This document shows positions 40,371 through 47,460 of a stretch of DNA of 48,883 bases, piece by piece. Made by a program: the position numbers and the translations under genes. Every line of letters starts with the position of its first letter. Within the stretch, counting starts at the first letter, position 1. The notes below the pieces were generated by a model, which ran no database searches, was not told the DNA's origin, and saw nothing but the letters and a program-made list of their open reading frames with translations. The DNA is from a virus. The stretch lies in IMG/VR virus record IMGVR_UViG_3300027977_001554, positions 1 through 48,883 of that record, one strand, 5' to 3'.

Positions 40371-40966
40371 TTTTTGAATATTTCCATTTGGGTTAAGTTA
40401 GGCCAATCAGTATAAACCCATTTTCGTGGGGGGGTTTCAATGGCTGTTTGTAATTTATCCAATCCAATTTTAGCCAATTCTGGTGTCATATAATAATGAT
40501 ATCCAAAAGTATCAATATTTTGTTCTCTCCAAGGTATATTTGGTAATCTACCATCGTATGACATTTTTTTTAAATCACTAGCCAATTTTTCATTATCACA
40601 AAGAATCATACCACCTCGACCAATACTTAGATGTTTTTGATATTGGAAACTTAAACACATTATAGTGTTTGATATGTAACTGTTTTTTTTCCATAAAACT
40701 GCGGCATCTATGATTTTAGTTTCACCATAATTAATTGTGTAGTAATCCTCCCATTCTTCATCTCTCCATATTAGTTCTAATCCTAATTTATTAGCTAACA
40801 TTGGTACTGAAAGGTATGTTCTATATGGAACATTTATTTTTTTTTCTTTAGTGTATCTTAAAGCTAATTCTAAACCATGAGTACAACTATCAACGGCTAC
40901 CGCATATTTTGATCCGAAAAATTTAGATATTGCGGATTCAAATTCTTTTACGATTTCAAATGACAT
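40367..40966 (-). CDS. Short DegT/DnrJ/EryC1-type aminotransferase
   Basis: 199 residues against about 370 in the family. It contains the fold-type I core: KFFGSKYAVAVDSCTHGLEL near the N-terminus, then IIDAAVLWKK and LSFQYQKHLSIGRGGMILC, in which Lys in QKHLSIG stands at the PLP-binding position. The final GYHYYMTPELAKIGLDKLQ is the usual block after it. The C-terminal small domain is missing. Sugar aminotransferases of this family act on 4-keto sugars such as the gmd product. A reduced version seems to be maintained, or the gene may be decayed. Confidence 0.7.
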   Translation of the reverse strand: MSFEIVKEFESAISKFFGSKYAVAVDSCTHGLELALRYTKEKKINVPYRTYLSVPMLANKLGLELIWRDEEWEDYYTINYGETKIIDAAVLWKKNSYISNTIMCLSFQYQKHLSIGRGGMILCDNEKLASDLKKMSYDGRLPNIPWREQNIDTFGYHYYMTPELAKIGLDKLQTAIETPPRKWVYTDWPNLTQMEIFKK

Positions 40967-41026
40967 AAGTTAATTTTTAAAAAAAAAAATTTAATTTAAA
41001 ATTAAATAAATAAAAAAAATAATTCT

Positions 41027-41446
41027 TTATTTCAAATAATTTAAATAGATTAAGTCTTCTGGTAACATTAAATTTTTTGATATTTCATAATTTTCTTCGA
41101 TATATTGGATTTTGGAGTAATAAAAATCAAAACTTAGGTCTTCTATTTTGAAATCGTTATTTAAAATAATAATACCATTTTTGTTGAAAAAATCACCTAT
41201 GTTATCAATACCGTAATATATTGGTATTGTGCCAGTCATAAAACAATTTGTAATTTTTTCTGTAACCATATTTGGATAATTAGCATTTTCTACAGTAATA
41301 GAAAAACAATAATCTCTAAGCCCATCTTCTATATTTTTTATAAAATTTATACCTTTTCCAAAAACATCACATTTATTTCGATACTTTTCTAAAATTTGTA
41401 ACCTAAATCTATGTTCACTACACATATTTTTATTAGAGGTTATCAT
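41027..41446 (-). CDS. GT10-type fucosyltransferase, C-terminal part (frameshifted)
   Basis: 139 residues from the ATG at 41446, but the open frame extends without ATG up to 41593 and reads VFTHDKELTKKSDIFQIIQ and KTKLVSMITSNKN before it. This is the typical GT10 middle. The best signature is FSITVENANYPNMVTEKITN with FMTGTIPIYYG, the GDP-fucose-binding region of alpha-1,3-fucosyltransferases. The N-terminal half is in another frame (41566-41829); the two overlap at a run of nine A on the minus strand. The family call is good. Whether the protein is made depends on slippage, frameshifting or a sequencing error. Confidence 0.72.
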   Translation of the reverse strand: MITSNKNMCSEHRFRLQILEKYRNKCDVFGKGINFIKNIEDGLRDYCFSITVENANYPNMVTEKITNCFMTGTIPIYYGIDNIGDFFNKNGIIILNNDFKIEDLSFDFYYSKIQYIEENYEISKNLMLPEDLIYLNYLK

Positions 41447-41565
41447 AGAAACTAATTTAGTCTTAGGGGATATTTTACCATCACTTAAAACGGATTTAAC
41501 AGCACATTGAATGATTTGGAATATATCTGATTTTTTTGTTAATTCTTTATCATGAGTAAAAACTT

Positions 41566-41829
41566 TTATAAATTTTTTTTTAATAAATCTATATTATTTT
41601 TACACCAACTATAATAATTTGGTATTATTGTTTTGGATTCACGTAACCATCCATAGTTTTGTTTTGTTGGATTTGTTGGACTCATTAATCCTTGGTCAAC
41701 ATATAAACATACCTTTGAGTCTTCATCATTTAATGTCCACTCAACATATTTTGTCAAGTTATTTATTTCCTTAATCGCGTGTTTAAATCCACCACCATAT
41801 AAAACTAATTTTTTCTTTTGTTGTATCAT
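41566..41829 (-). CDS. GT10-type glycosyltransferase, N-terminal part
   Basis: 87 residues, MIQQKKKLVLYGGGFKHAIK, then WTLNDEDSKVCLYVDQGL and NYGWLRESKTIIPNYYSW, which fits the N-terminal region of the downstream GT10-like frame (family position inferred from continuity). It ends DLLKKNL soon after the poly-A run (41573-41581). Stepping back one base there would continue KKKFIKVFTHDKEL in the next frame. The start overlaps the hexapeptide acyltransferase stop by 4 bases. Confidence 0.65.
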   Translation of the reverse strand: MIQQKKKLVLYGGGFKHAIKEINNLTKYVEWTLNDEDSKVCLYVDQGLMSPTNPTKQNYGWLRESKTIIPNYYSWCKNNIDLLKKNL

Positions 41830-42353
41830 TGATATAAACCTAATTTTTTTGCGTTTTCCAATATTATATGGGGATTAATTTTTTTCACCAATTTTGCGGG
41901 ATTACCTTTATAAACCCCCCATTCTTCAGTATCCCCCATCAATAAACTGCCTGCGGTTAATAATACTCCTTTTCTTAATATAGTACCTGGTAAAACTATA
42001 GAATTAGTTCCTATGTTTGAAAATTCTTCCATAATTATTTCTTCATTTATTTGTTTACCTTTAAGTTCTTTTGGTATCATAGAACCAAATAGTCCGGACT
42101 CGTCAAAGCGATCACTGGCACATATAATTCTTGCTCCAGCCATAATATTATTTATTCCCTTTGATATAAAACTCGCATCAGACCCTCCGATTATTGTCAC
42201 ATAAGGACTTATGTGGACATAACTACCAATTGATATATTTGTGGTACAATAAAATCCTTTATCTATTGCAATATGTTCCCCAACATAATACGGTTCATGC
42301 TTGAAAAATACATCATCATTAATTACGATATCTTTTTCTTTTATTGATTTCAT
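41826..42353 (-). CDS. Hexapeptide-repeat acyl/acetyltransferase
   Basis: 175 residues with left-handed beta-helix turns: HIAIDKGFYCTTNISIGSYV, HISPYVTIIGG, and after an insertion FSNIGTNSIVLPGTILRKGV. The family-typical end GVYKGNPAKLVKKI is present. Enzymes of this type O- or N-acetylate sugars in surface polysaccharides. It follows the TylF-like methyltransferase by 17 bases and overlaps the GT10 gene. The substrate is probably a sugar made or transferred by the operon. Confidence 0.82.
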   Translation of the reverse strand: MKSIKEKDIVINDDVFFKHEPYYVGEHIAIDKGFYCTTNISIGSYVHISPYVTIIGGSDASFISKGINNIMAGARIICASDRFDESGLFGSMIPKELKGKQINEEIIMEEFSNIGTNSIVLPGTILRKGVLLTAGSLLMGDTEEWGVYKGNPAKLVKKINPHIILENAKKLGLYQ

Positions 42354-42370
42354 ATTTAGTTTATTAAAAG

Positions 42371-43051
42371 TTATGATTTAATTAAAATACCTTGTCCTGT
42401 TGGACAAGTATAAATTAAACAATTATTTTCTTCAGCAAATTTATCGTGAGATTTTTTTTGATTGTGATGACCTGGAAAGGCATAGTCATCAAAAATTATA
42501 ATCCCTCCCTTTACTAGTTTATCCCATATAAATTTAAGTGCGTCTTTTTCTGGTTCCATACAATTAAAATCTATTGAAACAAAGCATACTTTATCTGTTT
42601 TTATTTCTGTTAAAGTATCAGGGACATAACCAGGTATAATAACCATATTGTCAAAAGAATTAAATTTTTGTTTAACTTCTTCATACCAATTACCAAATCT
42701 CTTGTAATTATTTAGTGAACTAATTTCTTCAGGAAATAGGTTTTTGTCTTTTAATCCTTCGAAGCTATCAAGTAAATAATATTTTTTATCAATATTATTA
42801 AAATTTAAATATTCATAAATTGCTGATGAAAATAAACCAAAACCACCACCGAACTCAACAAAATCCCCTTCAAGTTTAGAAGCGTATTTTGCTGCCCAAA
42901 TTAAAGTATGTATTCTCCATCTAATTGTATACGAACTACTTATTAATCTATTGTTATCAGATTGTTCACATTTATTATATGCACTTACAAATTTAGGGTC
43001 TGTCATAAATTCAGTGCTTGCCATTGTTGTTATAATATCTTCTTTATACAT
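42371..43051 (-). CDS. TylF/macrocin-type methyltransferase
   Basis: 226 residues. SAM-binding motif DFVEFGGGFGLFSS (about 62-75), then YYLLDSFEGL (TylF-typical), VSIDFNCMEPEKDALKFIWD and GGIIIFDDYAFPGHH with the metal-binding aspartates. The family O-methylates sugar hydroxyls. An N-terminal 40-residue helix region precedes the core. The start overlaps the upstream methyltransferase by 22 bases. The substrate is likely a glycan sugar. Confidence 0.83.
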   Translation of the reverse strand: MYKEDIITTMASTEFMTDPKFVSAYNKCEQSDNNRLISSSYTIRWRIHTLIWAAKYASKLEGDFVEFGGGFGLFSSAIYEYLNFNNIDKKYYLLDSFEGLKDKNLFPEEISSLNNYKRFGNWYEEVKQKFNSFDNMVIIPGYVPDTLTEIKTDKVCFVSIDFNCMEPEKDALKFIWDKLVKGGIIIFDDYAFPGHHNQKKSHDKFAEENNCLIYTCPTGQGILIKS

Positions 43052-43680
43052 GAGTTATTTTTTTTTGTTTTACAAATTATGAAATGTTTTATATATCCTT
43101 CTTCATTCAAATTATGTGAATGATAATCTTGATACCAAGTTTTTTCAATATAAAAATACGACTCTAATAATTTATTAATCTTTTCTTCCGTTATATAAAA
43201 TGTTCTATGCCATTTCATAGAATGAATGTTTTTATCTTGATTATACGGAGTTGAAAATAAAAATACCCCATCAGATTTTAAGGATTTATGAAATTTATAA
43301 AAAAGTATATCTAATTCTTCTTCTTTAAAATGTTCAACTGTTTCAAAAGAAACTATCATGTCAAATTTATTTTCAAAATCAATGTCCAAAAGATTTTTGT
43401 TATAAAATTTTACCTTACTTTCTTTATTATATCTTTTAGAGATTTCATCTATTGTTATTTTGTCAATATCAACACTATGAACTTCCTTACAATTTTCTGA
43501 TAACATCAACGAACCATAACCTGAACCACAAGCCATATCTGCAACGATATAATCTTCTTTAACTAGTGTTTTTGCCATTTCATATCTTTTATAATGTGAT
43601 TTTTGATACATATCAAATCTATCATAGTTTATGTCATAATAATTTATGTCCATTCTTTCTCCATCATTTTCTAAATTCAT
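43030..43680 (-). CDS. Class I SAM-dependent methyltransferase
   Basis: 216 residues. SAM motif VADMACGSGYGSLML (about 48-62), acidic VDID after it, and the post-motif MIVSFETVEHF, as in Methyltransf_11/23 enzymes. The last 40 residues include a tryptophan/tyrosine-rich segment TWYQDYHSHNLNEEGYI. No substrate-specific motif is seen. It is in the glycan operon between a GT2 and a TylF-like gene, so a sugar or lipid-linked substrate is likely. Confidence 0.82.
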   Translation of the reverse strand: MNLENDGERMDINYYDINYDRFDMYQKSHYKRYEMAKTLVKEDYIVADMACGSGYGSLMLSENCKEVHSVDIDKITIDEISKRYNKESKVKFYNKNLLDIDFENKFDMIVSFETVEHFKEEELDILFYKFHKSLKSDGVFLFSTPYNQDKNIHSMKWHRTFYITEEKINKLLESYFYIEKTWYQDYHSHNLNEEGYIKHFIICKTKKNNSCIKKIL

Positions 43681-44356
43681 ATTTTTTTTGTTTTACTAAG
43701 TTTATTTCTTCCTGAAGATTTTTATCATACATTTTACTTATTTGATATTCATGAAAAGTATTTGCTATCAAATATTCTTTTAATATTGAAGGTAACCCAT
43801 ATTTTTTGTGAAGTGAATAATAATAATCACAGTCCATAAGCATAGTTAGATTTTCATCAAAATATAGTATATCTTTATTTATAAATGATAAAACTGATGG
43901 TGAACTAATTGTATTAACCCCTTCATTTATTCTATCGTTCCATTTTGGTATCATATATCTGAAAAAATTAATAGAATCTGTTGTATGACAACAGCCATTT
44001 ACTAACCATTTACAATCATTTATTTCAAACTCGTTACTAATTAACTTTAATGAATTCGGATTTATAAAAAAATCATCCTGAAACATAACTTTGATTATTT
44101 CACCTTTCGCTTGGCGTAAACCAAAATTCAAATTATGAGGACTATTTCCCCTTTTATTTTGATTTCTTAGATATGAAATTTTTAAGAAATCATACTTTTT
44201 ACATATGTTTTCTATTTCATTATTAATACTATGGTCTGAGATTACAATTTCATAATCATTGAATGATTGATTTTTAATTGAATCTAATAATTGAGTTAAA
44301 AAAAAATAACCTTTACCATACTGTTCCCAAGTAGGTATTACAATAGAAAATCTCAT
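43664..44356 (-). CDS. GT2 family glycosyltransferase
   Basis: 230 residues. The start FSIVIPTWEQYGKGYFF and LLDSIKNQSFNDYEIVISDH is the GT2 nucleotide-binding half; FQDDFFI is the DxD-like metal site. The LMDCDYYYSLHKKYG motif further on resembles the acceptor-side region of GT2 enzymes that extend glycans. Its last 17 bases overlap the methyltransferase gene. The sugar is unknown. Confidence 0.83.
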   Translation of the reverse strand: MRFSIVIPTWEQYGKGYFFLTQLLDSIKNQSFNDYEIVISDHSINNEIENICKKYDFLKISYLRNQNKRGNSPHNLNFGLRQAKGEIIKVMFQDDFFINPNSLKLISNEFEINDCKWLVNGCCHTTDSINFFRYMIPKWNDRINEGVNTISSPSVLSFINKDILYFDENLTMLMDCDYYYSLHKKYGLPSILKEYLIANTFHEYQISKMYDKNLQEEINLVKQKKYEFRK

Positions 44357-44361
44357 ATATT

Positions 44362-44769
44362 TTATAAAAATTTTTTATCTAATGATTGTCCTTCGTATGG
44401 ACCAGTTTTATATTCATATACTATTGTATCATCTTCTAAAATTTCATAAGTATGCCCACCATACAATGTAAAACTGGCATCACCAACACCTAATATAGGT
44501 TCAGCAATAAGTTCATCGTTTAAATCATAAAATTTACACTTAACTCTACCTTTGATTACAATCCAAGATTCTTGAGCTATTTGATTAGTATACAATCTTT
44601 CTTTTTCAATGTGTTTATGTGGTGGAAATGTTTTACCTTTTTCCATTCTTAATGTGGCACATTGTATGAAATTATTTGGCGGTATTATATCTTGTCTGTT
44701 TTCAACTTCAGATAATCTGTTGACAAGATGAAGTAGTCTTCCATCTATTTTTGAGTAAATTTTTTCCAT
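44362..44769 (-). CDS. Cupin-fold protein (WbuC/sugar isomerase-like)
   Basis: 135 residues, cupin beta-barrel pattern: FPPHKHIEKERLYTNQIAQE, then SWIVIKGRVKCKFYDLND, and GDASFTLYGGHTYEILEDDT. Histidines of the first block could bind a metal. Cupins next to glycosyltransferases often are sugar epimerases or isomerases, or WbuC-like proteins. Here the fold is clear but the reaction is not. It is 5 bases from the GT2 gene and 6 bases from GT11. Confidence 0.7.
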   Translation of the reverse strand: MEKIYSKIDGRLLHLVNRLSEVENRQDIIPPNNFIQCATLRMEKGKTFPPHKHIEKERLYTNQIAQESWIVIKGRVKCKFYDLNDELIAEPILGVGDASFTLYGGHTYEILEDDTIVYEYKTGPYEGQSLDKKFL

Positions 44770-44775
44770 ATTATT

Positions 44776-45570
44776 TTAAAGTTTTGTCCATGAATTTGGT
44801 ATTATATCTTCAGTTTTATGTGTTATTTTTTGACCAAACCATATTTTAGGTGCGATTACTACCTTGTCATCTTTGTTATTTAACCACGCGCCCCACCATG
44901 AAAATGAGGAATTAGAAATTATATTATTTTTACACTGAGACATCAAATATAATTCAATATAATCTTTTTCATTTTCAATAAAGATACAATTATCTATTTC
45001 TATATTTTTTTTACACCAATCTATATCATCACTAAAAATAACAAAATTGTCTGTTTTGTTTTTCAACAAATTGATTGAGCTGTTGAAATATTCTTTTGTT
45101 TGTAGTGGATGATGACTAGGTAATCTAACATAGTCTCCACGTCTGATGTGTACAGATGTTGAATTATTATTTATAATGTTATTATATTTTTCTTTCACTA
45201 ATTGTGAAATTACCTCAAAATTTAAAAAATTTAAAATAGACTCTCTGTTATGTTTGAAATATTTTTCACTTTGAAAAAATCCATCAATTATTATTTCATC
45301 TTTCATTATTGGATTAACGTAATGAAAAGGAAAATTATAGGTTGATAACGGTTTAGTTGGTGATGTAGAATTTAGTTTAGTTAATAATGATTCATACTCG
45401 AAAGCATAATTTAATTTTGGGTTATATGTTTGGTCTTCATTTAGGAATTTTAGATGATTAGTTAAATTTGGGAAAGAACAATCGGTTTTCATATCAATAG
45501 AAAACGACTTTGTTGCCGCAATTTGGAACAACATATTACCTAATCCTCCTTTCAAATAACAATAAATCAT
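44776..45570 (-). CDS. Alpha-1,2-fucosyltransferase (GT11)
   Basis: 264 residues with the defining GT11 motifs: GGLGNMLFQIA near the N-terminus (8-18), HIRRGDYVR (141-149), and SSFSWWGAWLN (221-231) towards the end. GT11 enzymes transfer L-fucose from GDP-fucose to a galactose-type acceptor. Gmd in the same operon supplies the precursor, but no GDP-fucose synthase (fcl) is visible in the window, so the host must complete the pathway or the gene lies elsewhere. Secure call. Confidence 0.9.
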   Translation of the reverse strand: MIYCYLKGGLGNMLFQIAATKSFSIDMKTDCSFPNLTNHLKFLNEDQTYNPKLNYAFEYESLLTKLNSTSPTKPLSTYNFPFHYVNPIMKDEIIIDGFFQSEKYFKHNRESILNFLNFEVISQLVKEKYNNIINNNSTSVHIRRGDYVRLPSHHPLQTKEYFNSSINLLKNKTDNFVIFSDDIDWCKKNIEIDNCIFIENEKDYIELYLMSQCKNNIISNSSFSWWGAWLNNKDDKVVIAPKIWFGQKITHKTEDIIPNSWTKL

Positions 45571-46175
45571 TAATCGTCAATTTTTTTATAATCAATCTTA
45601 TTTCTAATTTTATTAACAATTTTTCCTACTTCTTGGAGGTTGACTTTGTGGTCGTTAAGAGGGTTTGATTCGTTATATATGTAGAGAATATTAGGGATAT
45701 ATTTAAAATGTTTTTCACCTGACATTTCTAACATAGGAAACATAAACGATAAGTCACCAGCAACACTCCAATATTTACCATTTTCATCTTTTAAATCCTC
45801 AACTTTTATTTTTTTCCATAACCAAGATTTCCAAGTTCTGAGATGAGATAAAGTAAAAACTTGATTTCTAATATTTGTAAAATTCTTGGGTGGATTAGCG
45901 AATCCTTTTCTACCATCGTGATACATAAAAGAACCACTAGTCATCCAAACATTTTTATCTTCATATATTTTAGAAATTATTTCTAAAACATTTTCATTAG
46001 GTGAAAACATATCAATAATTTCATTATCATATCCATAAAAATTTTTACTACTTTGATAATAACCCCTAAATTCTGTTGAATAATTTGGATTGACTAAAAT
46101 TGGAGTAAACACCCACCCAGAATTAATTACTGAATCTACTTTTATATCATTGTTAAATGATAATTTACAATACAC
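45570..46175 (-). CDS. Glycosyltransferase-like protein, probably 5'-truncated
   Basis: 201 residues from a GTG at 46175. The body has HLRTWKSWLWKKIKVEDLKD, GKYWSVAGDLSFMFPMLEMS and YIPNILYIYNESNPLNDHKV, as in the C-terminal part of GT2-type glycosyltransferases with an acceptor region. The usual N-terminal nucleotide-binding domain is missing. The frame stays open upstream as QLQGFDTSKYVNN into the remnant of a GT11 gene, without an ATG. It is therefore truncated or joined to another N-terminus by a frame change. Its stop overlaps the next start by one base. Confidence 0.6.
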   Translation of the reverse strand: MYCKLSFNNDIKVDSVINSGWVFTPILVNPNYSTEFRGYYQSSKNFYGYDNEIIDMFSPNENVLEIISKIYEDKNVWMTSGSFMYHDGRKGFANPPKNFTNIRNQVFTLSHLRTWKSWLWKKIKVEDLKDENGKYWSVAGDLSFMFPMLEMSGEKHFKYIPNILYIYNESNPLNDHKVNLQEVGKIVNKIRNKIDYKKIDD

Positions 46176-46180
46176 ATTAT

Positions 46181-46279
46181 TTACATATTTTGATGTGTCA
46201 AAACCCTGTAATTGGGTATTTGAAACATTTGATTCCCCAATCCACCAATTAAATCTGCTGTAAAAAATATTTTTTTCAT
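46181..46279 (-). pseudogene. Remnant of a second GT11 fucosyltransferase N-terminus
   Basis: The frame from the ATG at 46279, which overlaps the stop of the GT25 gene by 4 bases (ATGA), reads MKKIFFTADLIGGLGNQMFQ and continues IPNYRVLTHQNM to a stop at 46181. IGGLGNQMFQ is the N-terminal signature of GT11, so this is probably the broken 5' end of a former GT11 gene. A run of seven A right after the ATG could connect to the next frame (NIFYSRFNWW...), which leads into the 46175 gene. Confidence 0.6.
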
Positions 46280-46905
46280 TTTATCAACCAATTATAATCC
46301 ATTGTTCTTTGTTGTATATCAGAAAACCCAATTCTTTGTTTTGCTATGGCAGGATAAAAAGAATATACATTTTTATTTTTTTGTAAATTTGTATATGTCA
46401 CATCTAATGGTTCATTAGTTATACTCAATAAAAATTCTAATTCATCGAACAATGTACTTTTTATTGTGACAAAATGTGTTGAGTAGGTGTGATGTAGTTG
46501 ACATATCTTATCGTTGATTACTTCAGGCACTTTAATATTCATATGTGTATTATGATTGCCCCCCATATACAACATATCCCAATCAGTTGGTAACTTATTA
46601 AAATAGTCATCCAAGTTTAAAACTTCATCTGTAAAAGTACAATCATCTTCAAGAATTAAAACATTATCATAATTGTTTTTAATACATTCTTTAATGATTA
46701 ATAAATTACTTTCAATTAAACCTTGTTCACTTGGTTTTAATTTATTACTTCTTCTATTTTTTATTGTATTTCCATCAACAGCTTCAAAAACTTCAAAGTT
46801 ACCCAAGTCATATTTTTCAACTTCTTTTCTGAATTCTTCTAATCTTTCAGGTCTTCTTTTAAGATTGATACAATAAACTTTATCAAATCTTTCGAATAGT
46901 TTCAT
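46276..46905 (-). CDS. GT25-family glycosyltransferase
   Basis: 209 residues. The N-terminal FDKVYCINLKRRPERLEEF (7-25) and LIESNLLIIKECIKNNYDNV followed by LILEDDCTF (catalytic EDD) are typical of GT25 enzymes, which add galactose-type sugars to lipooligosaccharide. It ends DYNWLIK. The stop overlaps the GT11 remnant start (ATGA) and it begins one base after the preceding GT2 gene. Confidence 0.83.
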   Translation of the reverse strand: MKLFERFDKVYCINLKRRPERLEEFRKEVEKYDLGNFEVFEAVDGNTIKNRRSNKLKPSEQGLIESNLLIIKECIKNNYDNVLILEDDCTFTDEVLNLDDYFNKLPTDWDMLYMGGNHNTHMNIKVPEVINDKICQLHHTYSTHFVTIKSTLFDELEFLLSITNEPLDVTYTNLQKNKNVYSFYPAIAKQRIGFSDIQQRTMDYNWLIK

Positions 46906-47460
46906 TTAGTGTCTAACATTGTACATTACCTCTGGGGTAATAATAAATTTATTGGATTGTTTTTTAAGTTCCATCAGAAAATCAAAGTCTTCACCATCTC
47001 TATTCTGACTAAACAATAACTCTTTAAATATACTTTTTTTGTAACAAAAAGAAATACCAACTCTTGCAAAAACTAAATCATTCAATGAAAATGGTGGAAG
47101 AACCATACCATTTTCATATTTCATTCTCCATACAACAAAATCATATTTAGTGTATTTTTCAATCAATGTTTTAACATAATTGGAATCTATTGTGTCATCG
47201 TCATCCAAAAATCCAATCCAATCTGTTTCAACTAGTTTAATACCTTCATTCCTAACCAATCCAGATTGACCATTTTTAGGTCCAACCAAACCAGTTTTAT
47301 CTATCTTAATTGTTTTTATTCTTTCATCTTCAAAAAGTTCACCATCAACACCATCATAAATTACAATAGCTTTCCATTTTTCAGAAGTTTGACTTAATAA
47401 TGATTCAATAGTTCTTTTAATTGTTGGTCTATTTAAAGATGGAATTATAAATGTTATCAT
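46906..47460 (-). CDS. GT2 family glycosyltransferase
   Basis: 184 residues: MITFIIPSLNRPTIKRTIES, WKAIVIYDGVDGELF, then ETDWIGFLDDDDTIDSNYV with the DxD metal site. The C-terminal part is short and ends VMYNVRH. It overlaps the preceding gene by 4 bases. Minimal GT2 catalytic domain, sugar unknown. Confidence 0.85.
   Translation of the reverse strand: MITFIIPSLNRPTIKRTIESLLSQTSEKWKAIVIYDGVDGELFEDERIKTIKIDKTGLVGPKNGQSGLVRNEGIKLVETDWIGFLDDDDTIDSNYVKTLIEKYTKYDFVVWRMKYENGMVLPPFSLNDLVFARVGISFCYKKSIFKELLFSQNRDGEDFDFLMELKKQSNKFIITPEVMYNVRH

Noticed and set aside
41027-41446. Treating 41027-41446 as a complete small glycosyltransferase from its ATG
   Set aside because: The open frame continues upstream of that ATG with GT10-typical sequence, so the ATG is internal.
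46181-46279. Calling the IGGLGNQMFQ frame a functional short peptide gene
   Set aside because: Thirty-two residues with only the first GT11 motif cannot form the enzyme; it is more likely a remnant or a frame-choice start.
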